Source: Polytrichum commune
Lineage: Eukaryota; Streptophyta; Polytrichopsida; Polytrichales; Polytrichaceae
DNA length: 64,000 nt
Assembly: GCA_950295325.1 (NCBI GenBank)
Contig: OX485804.1
Location: forward strand, 33,604,001-33,668,000
Reading direction: 5' to 3'
The translations under genes were made by a program, and so were the position numbers. The notes under the pieces were generated by a model. The model saw only the letters and a list, made by a program, of their open reading frames with translations. It was not told the origin of the DNA and did not search any database. Positions 37,380 through 48,859 of this stretch are shown piece after piece (position 1 is the stretch's first letter; each line of letters begins with the position of its first letter).

Positions 37380-37565
37380 AAGAGATTCACGACCTCCGAA
37401 ACAGATGTCTCCGACTGGATTGCAGTGGATCACCGCACCGAACTGAACCTCCGAACTGGACCTTCATCCTGGACCTCCGAAACAAATGTCACCAACTGTA
37501 TCGCAGGTGGATCGCCGCACCGAACTGGACCTCCAAAACAGATGTCTCCAACTAGATCGCATGTG
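37380..37565 (+). repeat. Degenerate tandem repeat ('cctccgaaacagatgtct' units)
   Basis: The phrase 'acctccgaaacagatgtctcc' in shortened or mutated form, followed by 'gatcgccgcaccgaact', recurs three times in this interval, GC-rich relative to its surroundings. Function unknown. Confidence 0.6.
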
Positions 37566-38223
37566 GATGCAGAAACAAGGGACTCAAACTCCTTATACTT
37601 GTGAGAGAGGGTCCTTGGGTGCTTAGAGCCTCAAAACCCTAATTGGCCCAGTGAACGGAACCAACCCTAAATTAATTAGCCTCCATGGTTCTTGACCTTA
37701 TGAGTCATGACTCTAGTATTACCCTAGTAGAAATTTCCGCCCTATCCCTAGTCCCTTCGGCTACTTGCCTAAAATTTAAAAATTGGCTCGGTAAATATCC
37801 TAAAATATGATGCCTCAACCAGCTATATTGCCGATCTTTTCTCCTTTGAACCGGTCAATTTCCGACCTTAACAACTTTAAGTCGGTACCTCGTCCGAATC
37901 ATTGCGAAACTCATTCGGAAATCTCCAAAAAATTTCGGCTAGCTCGTAACTAAAGTTCGGTACTCCCCATTCATTGGGTCTCGTAGGAAAGGCAAGGGCC
38001 AATGTCAGGAAAATACCATTTCAATAATATTTTAATGAATCTACCTTTTAAGCACCTTAATTACACCATAGCCCATGAGACATACCAACACTACCTTGCC
38101 CTACACCCTTAAAAGCGGCTCACACGTGTTTCACCAAACAACGCGGGACATCTAGAACTCAAGAATTCAAGTGAAGATTTGTTTTTTTGGTCTACCAAAT
38201 GCAATGTTTGGAATTTTGGGGCT

Positions 38224-38276
38224 TGTAATATACCGTTGGAAAGGTCTTTAAAATACCTTTCCAACGGTATATTACA
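38224..38276. repeat. Perfect 22-bp hairpin
   Basis: Left arm 38224-38245 and right arm 38255-38276 are exact reverse complements with a 9-base loop. Weaker pairing continues outward (tttgggg with ccccaa). A second perfect 16-bp inverted pair lies at 38822-38837 and 38865-38880. Confidence 0.85.
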
Positions 38277-39150
38277 CACCCCAATATGCTTACAAAATGC
38301 AGTTGCAAAACAAAAAAGAAAAATCTGTAGTCACTTAGTGACTGTAGATTAGGGTAGTCAAAAGAAGCGCAATGGGAAATCTTCTAACATTAATTATCAA
38401 AGAATTGGAAATTAGTGTTGAGCAAGGTAGGGTGATAATAACATTAGATATTATCAAACACTAAATATCCTATTTAGTGTAGTGACAACACAAGGTACAT
38501 GTCACAAGTAAATTACATTGAGCATGTACAAATTAAATTGCTCATTTTATTTTATTTAAAAAAATTGTTGTGAGAAGATTTGCAAGCCACATCTTCGACA
38601 CATTTAACAAGAAGTGAAGACAAGTGAAGCCCAAGAGAAGACAAGGAATGATCAAACTTAATTTTTTTTCAAAATTGCCCTTTTTGGGCATGTATTAAAA
38701 AAAAAAAACACCTTTACTTCTTGCTGCATGGTCATTCCTCTTGGTCCACATTCGGTTTACACCTAGTGAGGGGCCCAACGGCTTTGTAAATCAATTTTTT
38801 AAGAACTCGGATCGTGAAATGTAGACCATGAACTCGTACCGCGGAATAAGGCATTTTCCATGGGACGAGTTCATGGTCTATGGTGTAAAGCACCCCTGAA
38901 GTAAGTCTAGAATGGCAAAGACCGGTAAGTGAAGTATGTGGTGTGACAACCAAGGGCCAACCGCCCTCACGAAGTGGTTAAATTGCGGTCTCCTGTCTCC
39001 AGTAGACACAATGCACCAACACTCGCAGGACAGCCTGCATTCACAAGCACTTGCACTCGATCGCTCTAGCTCCTCACTGCATTCATTCACTCATTCATTC
39101 AAGGCACTTACTTTAATTGCATTTGGCAAGATTGTCGCTCGCTCGTTACC

Positions 39151-39960
39151 ATGGCTTCGACCATGCCCTCAGAGATGGAGACAATCCATCCCCAGTTCCG
39201 CTTCAGTGAGGCCGAGGTACACTACCTCGGTGTATTTCTTGAGGAGGAGCAGCAACCGCTGGCAGCTCCACACATACACAATATTCGAGCGCCTGATCCT
39301 GCACAGGAGCACCTGGATCGCACTGCCGTTCCAGCAGGTGGTCAAGTGGAGGATGAGGCAGCTGCACAGCGGTGACGATCGAAGCAAGGTGGGCAGGATT
39401 ATTTTAGCTAGTAGCTCAATTGTTGTTGTGCATTTAATTCAGGCTCATGCTAATAACCTCTGGTCAACTGGAATCGCCCATCAGTTGATTGGTTAGAATG
39501 TTGGATGAAGACCACAGTTTGTGAGTCTCTGATGGCACGAGCCCTTGCAGGAGTGCCTGACTAGTACTGTCACCTTCTCTTTCAATCACGTGTGCCCATC
39601 TCCACCGTAATTTTTTGTAAAATTTTAAGTCATGAAGAACCATCCCTCCATGAGCTTCATAATACATCTCTGTGGATGATAACTTCAGTGTATTGGAGAT
39701 GACCTGTTTTTCTCTTCCCCCGTTCTCTTCCTTTCTGGCTCCCCATGCCTTTATCTAAAGAGTGAGAATTTACTTGGGTTTCATAGGACTCAATTTATTT
39801 TATTTCAGTACAGGTCTCACTAGTGGTACGCGCTCTTACGTGGATTGCTAGTTAACTTGGTTTCCTGATGCACTCATCAGTAATAGGAGTGTCGTTGCTG
39901 CTTCCTTCTGCCTAGGTGTACGAGGGAGTGAAGCTGGAGTTCTCACCAATCTCTTACTGA
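39151..39960 (+). pseudogene. Degenerate homeodomain-like gene fragment, copy 1
   Basis: The frame from 39151 starts MASTMPSE and contains FRFSEAEVHYLGVFLEEE. A +1 shift near 39280 then gives FERLILHRSTW...PFQQVVKWRMRQLH, ending at a donor at 39388/39389. An acceptor at 39915 leads to VYEGVKLEFSPISY and a stop at 39960. The order R-F-x-x-A-E-V ... F-x-Q-V-x-x-W resembles the divergent homeodomain of plant SHH/DTF1-like proteins, and 'VYEG..LEF' resembles the start of their SAWADEE domain. This is tentative. The same shift is in both copies, so it would predate the duplication. Confidence 0.3.
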
Positions 39961-40833
39961 GGAAGGCGCATCGGAAGGAAAAGCAAGCGAGCGATGCTAG
40001 CGCAGGGTAGCCTTTGCTAAAATTTGTAGAGGATTAATTCAAGCCATATCATCGGCCCCCAGAGTACTGTAGACACACATATTGTATCTTGGGGGCGTAT
40101 GATCTCGCCTTTCCTCGTCACTCACTTTGAAATCAGAAATTTTACTTTGTGATTCTTGCAATTCCGTTTGCGACGCTGTGCTGGTATTGTGCTCCAGTCC
40201 CGCAACAATATTGTCATCTCCGAATGCAGGGCAAAACTATTGCCGCTGCGACCCATCCTCATTCTTGGTTTCTACAATACTCCTCCGATATGGAATCCCC
40301 CCTGTATCTTCGAGTCAGGTGTCTTTCCCGAACAGAGTGAGTTGGCAGCGACAATGCGCGAGGCGATACGATCTGTGGGCGTCTGGTGAAGTGCATCAAA
40401 AATAGTGTGAGTGCTCCTGAGTTTACAGTTTCCCTTCAGCCGACTAGGAGAGACGAAGCAAACCAGCGGAGGCGACAGGGGATTGATGAATGTTTTCCCC
40501 CTCTGTTAGCCTTCCTGTTTCTGATAGGGCTTACTTTCATCCACGGAGAAACTGCAGCTGCGATTCCTCCTATGATCGGGGAGAACCGGCTGGGTTTGAG
40601 AAATCACCGGTTGAGATTCAGAAATAACCGGTTGAAGTTCAAGATTGCAGGAAAATTACCTATCATTCTAGAGGGATTTATAGTGGAGTATACCCCAATT
40701 TCGTAAAAGAAAACCAAAGGATGTCAACAACATGTAACCGGTTGGACTTGCAAACACTAGGATCTCAACCGATTATGAATGCCCAATAATCTCCCTGGAC
40801 ACTGCACAAATGTCACACACACACACACTCTAA

Positions 40834-41008
40834 GGGCCGCTTTACACCTAGAGGCCGGGCCAATTCCCCTTCATGCCGATTGCATGAAATTTCAGCCCTT
40901 GTTGGGTTGGAGGTCGGCCGCCTTAACTACACATTATAATAAGATTATAATGGGGGTCAATTTTTCCATATGTAAAGGCCTTAGGGCCAAGAAGCTAGGC
41001 CGAACATG
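40834..41008. mobile_element. Short PIF-like MITE fragment, copy 1
   Basis: Begins gggccgctttacacctagag after a TAA and matches the reverse complement of 43755-43928. The corresponding piece in the second duplicate starts at about 54542. The element appears truncated or is a smaller derivative. Confidence 0.55.
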
Positions 41009-41120
41009 ATATGTAGCATTGCAGTTTTCGAGCAATGGTCGTGCTTAGATCCTCCCTTGAACTCTAGTGACTCTCTACATGAGCGTTATGTTTCGAGATT
41101 TAACCCTGGAAATTTAGGAT

Positions 41121-42950
41121 GATTGTAGTAAGTTTTTGATATGACTTAAAACAACAAACCCAGGGAACTAAGTCTCCAGGAAGACTGAGATAGTGTCTAT
41201 AGGGTTAATGTCACATTGGATTAAGGATTATAATAACAACTTAGGGTCTTTCTTCTTTCATTCATTCTTAATTCCGCTTACTTTCCACTCTTATGGTTCC
41301 TTTGTGCTTCCTCAGTCGTGAGTGATTCCGTCCTATCTTCAGGGAAAGTTCCTATCACTCTATGTCTTGACCTATTTCAATCGTGAAGCTCAAAAGCTTG
41401 GCAATTTGTCATGGGCAATTCGTCAGGACATAGTCCGGGGTAATGTCTTTTTGTAACCACATCGTCTTGGCATTTCAAGCATTGAGGTTTGCAATAATCT
41501 CATATTAATTCATTTTAGTTTGACTTAAAGTCGTTCGGCCATCTTCTCAAAATTGTAATCATCATTTTCATCTTCAACTTATCTGGCAACTTGTCATCAC
41601 AAACATCCACAAGGTTATACATAATCCAAGCATCAACAATGTAGGCGATATTCCTTGATTAAAGTCTTAGTCCATTATAATCTCAAGGTAATTTGCCTTT
41701 GGTAATGTCTTACACTAATCACGTAACTTCTCTTTCCTAAGATGGTAATGTCTTTTGCAGCTTATCGCCTGCTACTATATCTCTTGTCTGCAGTCACTGT
41801 TTTGGCTTCACGCCTGGTAATGTCTCAAAGTAGGCATACGGCTATGCTCTGTCAAGCTGGCCTCTCCGTCCTCTCTCTCTCTCTCTGTTTCTCTCAGGGA
41901 CGACACCTGTAAAGTCTATAGCCCTACATGTCTTTACCCTCTCGACTCTACCTCTCTCTACGCTCTCGCTAATCACCTTTCTGGTTGCAGGTGGGCGATA
42001 GCCCTTCTCCAACGCCTCGACTCTCTGTGCCTTGCAGGCGATGGTCCTTCTCAAACTACTTGCCCTCGTTGATTCTTCTCTCTTTACACTTCTCTCGATA
42101 CTGGCCTATTGCCCTTCCATCCGCTCTCGGCAAATAGCCCTTGATCACTACATCAGACTAAGAGAAGTCTCTCTTCTGCTTATGGCCACATTCAAACTTC
42201 GACTCTTCCTTCTTCCACTAGGCTATTGCCCTTCTTTCCCGGCAATCGGCCTTTGCTTCGTTAACTCGACTCACTCACATGACAATGGCCATAGTCCGAC
42301 TTCGACCATTGCTACTCCCAGACTCAAATTCAAAGTTCCTCGCCCTCTCGGCGGATGAAGTGTCTATTTCAATGTTCACAGCTATTGCTAGAATCTCTCA
42401 GGATATACTTGGCCTCACGTCTCTCTTTCATATCAAAGCATACACACTTTACTGCTTGCTACTACTATAGACTCAATTCGACTCAAGACAACTCGCCTCG
42501 GTCTCAGATGACTACGTCCACATCACAATCACATTACACACACACACAAGACTATTGCTCATTGAAGTGATGCTTTACTCATATTCAAATATAACATTGC
42601 CTGAGACTGAATCACTCAGTTCTCATACGGCTATTGCTGCTTCTCCCTCTCGGAGAAAGACTAATTGCACTCAGTCTCAATCACTGAGATCTGATACTGC
42701 TAAAGCCTATTGCTATCCTAAGTGGAGACTATGTCAGATTCTATCAAATGGAAAATAGCCTGCTTTGACAATGGCCGGTCTCCTTCTTATCAGCGGGGGA
42801 GGCGAAGGCGGTTGCAACTGTCTGCGGAATGGCTATTGCCCTCTGTTTACACTAGCAATTTGCCCCTGAGTGACTATCGCCGCTAATTGTCACTAATTTG
42901 AAAAATGGTAGCTCTCCAGCTAGGCGATAGCCCAAAATTACGTTTACAAT
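41121..42950. mobile_element. 1.83-kb insertion found only in duplicate copy 1
   Basis: In copy 2 the flanks 'aaatttaggat' and 'gacagaggtg' are joined at about 54830; here they are separated by 1.83 kb. The inserted DNA begins 'gattgtagtaag' and ends 'cgtttacaat', with short inverted 'attgta' ends and a possible ATGA duplication. Its first part (41205-41400) resembles 850-1010. The middle has many copies of a 'tattgccctt' or 'gatagccctt' phrase and CT-rich DNA. No transposase is seen. A deletion from copy 2 is the alternative. Confidence 0.65.
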
Positions 42951-43393
42951 GACGGAGGTGTAAGTTCTCCATTTGGCATTCGAATCGGTCGAAGAATGAA
43001 TGTGTATTGTCAAAGGTCTCTTGACATGACATTTCCATGAATCATTAGAATTGTTGTAAAAATAATGTGTGTGTTGATGGCACAGGCGCATGCAACATTC
43101 ATATGTCCGGTGCATTGTCTCATGGTGTGTGTTTGTTGCAAATCTGTGATATACTTGAGGATAATTATGGACTTCATTTGTTGTCAAGTGGCATCTTCAA
43201 CTTTGAAACAATTTCAGCATTTTAAGATGTCGATTTAAATATGGAAATGGTCACAAAGACCGGACTACTAAATTATCACAGACGGTCACTAAAGGGCACC
43301 TAATTACCTAAATTTGGCCTCACAAATATCTATAAATGTATACTTGCATATCAGAAGTGCTATGCTAGCAAAGCCCAAAGTAAGCACAAGTTA

Positions 43394-43928
43394 GGGCCGC
43401 TTTACACCTAGAGGCCGGGCCAACTCGTTGTGTAAGAGGCTTGAAGTCCTTACTTATGATTGGCCAAAAGGTTGAAATTGGCCCCAAGTCCTTTACACCT
43501 AGAGGTTGGGCCGATTTGGTGGTATGGATTTTTTAATCAAAAAAAGCATGGTATGACACGCCCCGAGCTCATTGAATTGGGTGCACCCAAAATGGAAGGC
43601 CAATTCTTGGGCTCGGGGCCAATGTCAAACTTTAGTCAATAAAACTTTGTTTAATAAAATATGATTTTTTAGACGAACCATATTCATTGGATAATATGGA
43701 AATGTGAACAACTCTATCCTAGATTATGTTAGATCGGTTGGATTATGCTAGATCTATTGAATCAGCCTAGCTTCTTGGCCCTAAGGCCTTTACATATGGG
43801 GAAATTGGCCCCCATTATAATCTTATTATAATGTGTAGTTGAGGTCGACCTCCAACCCAAAAAAGGCTGAAATTTCATGCAATCCGCCTCAAGGGGAATT
43901 GGCCTGGCCTCTAGGTGTAAAGCGGCCC
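43394..43928. mobile_element. PIF/Harbinger-like MITE (535 bp), copy 1
   Basis: Ends gggccgctttacacctagag and its inverse, flanked by TTA on both sides (43391-43393, 43929-43931). An internal partial repeat of the terminus ('ctttacacctagaggttggg') lies at 43490. Present at the same place in the second duplicate. Confidence 0.75.
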
Positions 43929-46900
43929 TTAGGTTTCGATACCAATGCTACATAGCTTTTAATAAGTGACTCTCCACTATTCAAGAACCACATGCTAAAG
44001 TGTCAGGGTGCCCCAACTATAACCCTCACAAGGCATGGGGTCTATTCATAAGGGATTTGTGGCAATTTACCAAAACACCTAATAAGTATTGAAATAACAT
44101 TTCATTTGGTATATGGTCTCAAAACCATATTTAGCATAATTCATTAAAAGATCAAGTGAAAAAATGATAACGGGTGATTAGATATACATGGTATGCATCT
44201 AAGTCTATGTCATGTATATGAACTTTAATATTTTAATGATTGTTTTGCATATATCTATGTATAGATTGGAATAATGTATATGATAAATATGTTGATTTTG
44301 TATAGGGTTAATTTTGATATTTTTGGCTATAAATATCACTATGTAATCTTAAACCCTTTGTATGACACCAAAAGTAGTATGGATTTCATTAACATTTTTT
44401 ACAATTTTCATCATGTTTATAAATGATCTAGAAAAAGCAGAAGATTAGGCATTGGCAAAAATCCTAGATGCAAACTTAAGGTCTTATCTCGCATGCACCT
44501 CCACGGGAGAGGGATATATCACAAAGCCTTTTTTTTCCCATTCTTGCTACATTTTCTAGCTCAACTATACTTATCAATGTTAGGTTTGTAATTTTTATGG
44601 GAGCGGAGATTTTCCCCAAAATCACTATGTGAACACAAAAATTGCACAGGAGCACAAACTATTTGTAAAATGTAGTCTTGCATGGATGAAAATTGTAACA
44701 AATGTTAATGACAACCATCATGCTTGTGAGAATACCTGAGCTAGTTGGCATGCTCACCGTGGGGCTTCAAGCCCCACGAGCCACCATTATGTGCGTCCAA
44801 TAAAGAGAGCCAGACACAACCATGTAAATCTATTCTTCACACCCTCAAGAATCGAATAATCCCACATTAACTTACTTAACCTTGACCTTTACTTTAGCGT
44901 ATTGTAGTTTCATTAGATCATCTAAAAACTAAGCTTTCTAAACTTCAATTTTATTGTACGTAGATGAAAAAGTTGTAGCCAATGATTTTAAGATCACATC
45001 AATACGGTAGTGATATTTAATCATTTTCACGATTTTTTTATAATCTATTTAGAGTGATTGAACTTCAAGAAATTGTGATAAATATATGCCACAAACTTAT
45101 AGTTTAAACTTTCAAGATTGTATTAAGAAAATAACTCCACACGAATTTGACAATTTTCAATCATAATAATAATAAGCTACTATATATAATAATGTATCAA
45201 CAAAGGGAAAAGTTAGTTCAATTTTGGCTTTGAGATTCGCTTGTGAACAACTATCTTTTCATATTGGAATGGGATCATCACCGTTGACAAAAGAATCTCA
45301 GAAGGAACACGATGATACCTATTGTGACCTTCCTAGCACCCTCTTTTTGGATGAATCCGCCTTCAAGAGTCATTCATAAAGCCCGATATGGCCTCTTACT
45401 TAGGAAGTCAAGGGTTTAACAATGAGGTTTGGTGGTTTGAGACATTCCTCTTATGACATAACATTATTCAACCCTATGGTTGAGTTTTGTTTTTATACTT
45501 AGCGCATGACAAGGGCCTTCACTACTTGTACCTTCATGTGATGTAACCTAAACAATAAGAAAAAACTAATGTTGGTTTGAACAATATGGTTATTGTGAAT
45601 AGTGCATGTATTTTTAGTGAATAGTGTCGGGATGGACATTGCTTCCTATGAATATTTCCGGGAATATAACTGCACCCAAATTTCCAAGTGTCAACCTGAA
45701 TATATGAGTAATAACCAAATAATACTACTTTGTTCAGGTCGGCCACATAATATAATTACTTTATTTAAGGATCCCGTGAACGGACATCTATGGCTGAGTG
45801 ATGTTATGGAGTTGATGATGAAGAGTTCCCAATTAAAACAAGTGTGGGCCATCTTTGTCCCTTGACAAAAACCATGGAGCTTCCATAAGGTGATATGCAT
45901 TGGTCTCCCAAGGGTTCAATTTGAGTTATTGCAACACACACACACATACATATATATACCTCTTTGACTGATAAGGATTGTTGAAATTACAATGTTAAAA
46001 CTGAAACATTTACTGCTAAACTTAAAGTGATGATGTAGATAGAAATGATGATGTTAGTATTCAACTCCAAAAACAAGTAAACTCAAGTTGACCATCACAT
46101 GAAGGTAGCATCTTAAACAAAATTAGTGATTTATCTCACATTACTATGACTAAACATCTTTTGGGTTTCAAATGCTGATGCATCTTTTGTAAGCATGTAT
46201 AGTAGGAGAACAAGAACCGTCTCTTAAAGTACCGAGAGAATGGGAAAAAAATCTTATGTTGCAAGACCATTGGAGTGTAGGTATTTACGTTACACATATA
46301 GTACATTGCTAAGTACAAAAAAATTATTTAAGATCATGGTGCATTTGAGGTTTGCCTTGGTTTTGGAAACATTGGTCCCAACTATGCTCCAAAATTCAAG
46401 TAGGAGGCCCTTGCGGACAACTATCACAAACTCATAAACGTTCAGCACTAACATCTATGTGGAGACCATGATTGTATATTCCAATTACATTCATGAGAAC
46501 AAACAAACAAAAATTCTACAACTATGTATAATGCACATTGATTTCTTGGGACGGGGACATATGCAATTTTCCCTCAATGTTGTGGGTCCCCATCCCCAAG
46601 TCTAGTTTCGGACACATGGTTTCTTGCCATGGCCTACTAGCTTATGAGCCTGTGATTATGGCTAGGTTAGATTAACATTATAGAGTTTCCAAGCCAACAT
46701 ATGCGAACTTCAAACTCTTTTAGCTCCACCCCATCATCAACTCTTTAAACTCACTCGGATGGAGTCACCTCAATCAATGTTTCAATGTGTGGCTAAACTT
46801 ACCAAATTGGTACCTCAAAAATTTGAAAGGAGTTTTGGTAGCAAATTAGATTGAATGTTTCATGGATAAAATTAACAAATTGCTCCTCTCAAAATTTCAG

Positions 46901-47872
46901 ATTGTGAAAATTTGGATTACATTTGGATGTATATACATGTATATGGACGAGTTTGTGTTATTTTCATAATATATTCCTAATGACCTAATTGGTGTTGTAC
47001 ACTCCAAAAAAGGATAGCCAATGTGGCTCTAGGTTTGGCTTCACACATCGAATTTATCCACTCAAATCAAAGTCAATTTTCAGTTTTGAAATGGAGGGAT
47101 AGTGCACTTCTCCTCCTCCTTGTCATCAAACTTTGAGCTTCCCTTACAATTGTGCCAACCAATGATTCTTATTCTTTGGGAGACAATTATGCACACTTCC
47201 ATGTGGAAGGAGGTCAAATTTTTATTATTTAGTTATTTAGTTTGTTTGTTTGTTTGTTTGTTTGTCATTTAGTGGTTTTTCCCTATGTTTTAACTTGCAA
47301 GAAGAATAATACTTAAGCTTGCTATTTTTGGAGTCACCATGAGTGTATGACCTATGATGATTTTCTTCAAAAAACGCACATTTTATACTTGAATTTTGCT
47401 CCCTCCAATATGACACGTTTGGTTGCACAATAAAGTGTTCTATTATCCGAATATCATATTTTATATGATATGAGATTTGGAATCAAATGTCAAATTATCG
47501 AGAAGAAAATGGCGTATTTCATTGTAAAATGTCTATTGTATACATTATGAAGATACATGAGTATGGAAGAATGTTTTAATTAGAGAAACATGCTCATAGC
47601 GTCACACAACATGGAGTTTAAGAAAATAAAAATCCCATGAAGATGTCTTCATCATATTTGCACTATGAAAGTAAGAAGCTATTGTCTTTTGTTGATGCTT
47701 GTTGATGTTGGAAATTGACATCTTGTTCGATTTATTCATAAAAAGATTGCATATTTGTCACATCAATAATTGTAACTTCCGAAGGATGCTCGATCCACTA
47801 CAAAATTTGATAGTAATTGTGCATACTCACATGCTTGAAGAAGCTTGACTATTGGTGTTGATTGGTCATCCA

Positions 47873-48317
47873 TCATTCCCCTCCATTGGCTCTTCGTTCC
47901 AATCTAAACCCAAATGGATTTTCTTTCCATGCCAAATCCACCAGCTTAGCCATGTTATACTCTGCATTAACAATTTCCTGTCCTACATATTGCACATATT
48001 CTTCAATAAGCATTTCTTCACTTCCAAGATTCAAAGAGGAACAGAGATTTGCCAATTCATTTTTTGCTTCTTTCATTCTTGATTTCTCACATTCATCATT
48101 CATGAAAAAATTGGCATTTTAGTTTGCAAGTAAAATCTTGGATATTCTCCAACTGTTTCGTATTGTTTGGGGATCTATCTCTCTCCACACTTGCGAGCAC
48201 CACAACGCGCCTTACATTAGGCACTATTTTCCTCAAGTCATGGTGAGTAGTAGAAAAATCAAATTGAGGGACAACCCATTCCAAAAGCATCTTCTTATAT
48301 TGAACTATGTGCACCAA
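47873..48317 (-). pseudogene. Possible C-terminal remnant of the MULE-like transposase
   Basis: Two short reverse-strand frames adjoin (48317-48096 and 48103-47873). The second is charged and probably helical (acidic/basic, EEMLIEEYVQYVGQEI). They lie downstream of the transposase remnant on the same strand. No domain recognised. The link is by position only. Confidence 0.2.
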
Positions 48318-48859
48318 TTATTTCATGATCCAAAGGTTGTATCACACTTGTAACATTAGGTGGTAAGAAAGCAATAGTAATATTGCTAAGCTGCACAATT
48401 TAAAAACCAAACGCTTCACCCCTACCAACATGCTGAGAAGAATGAGTAGCATAATTCTCCATAATGAAAAATATCTTCCACTTTTGAAATTCGAAATATA
48501 CATTGAGGCTCATCATCGAACTCTTAAATACATTTGATGTCATTCAAGCCGATTGGTTTGCAAACTACCACACATAACATGTTGGCAACCAACTTCTAAA
48601 GCATCTTGAAATTATAGAATTGCAAATAATCATAGGTATCAACTTGTCAATGCATGTCATGTTGATAACAAGAGCAAGAGTGAGACGGTCCTTCTAGATT
48701 TTGCACCCATGAATTTTTTCTTGTGTTAGTGTCTGGTTTGGTTGCGCACGTTAAAATAAACTAGTCTTATTCATATCGTAAATATCTTCCGGTACCATAA
48801 CCAATGGGGAGGAGGCCAATGCTCTCGAAATTGTGTGCAAGTTGTTTTCTGTGCAGATA

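Larger units (their letters stand above)
38970..47101 (+). repeat. Segmental duplication, copy 1 (8.1 kb)
   Basis: Collinear with 52649-58964 in direct orientation. Sequence identity by eye is high (mostly above 95 percent) from 'cgaagtggttaaattgcgg' to 'tggagggata'. The main difference is a 1.83-kb block (41121-42950) present only here. It contains a homeobox-like pseudogene, MITEs and much AT-rich DNA; no intact gene is seen. Flanks outside the limits are unrelated. Confidence 0.95.

Noticed and set aside
39900-40410. Open frames MQFRLRRCAG.../MKSEILLCDS... in copy 1 and copy 2
   Set aside because: Three overlapping frames are open at once and no motif is seen. They may belong to the same decayed gene, but there is not enough support.
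45602-45865. 87-codon frame kept in both duplicates (also 57486-57749)
   Set aside because: Conserved only because the DNA is recently duplicated. Nearly all base differences change amino acids or are random, and no family is recognised.
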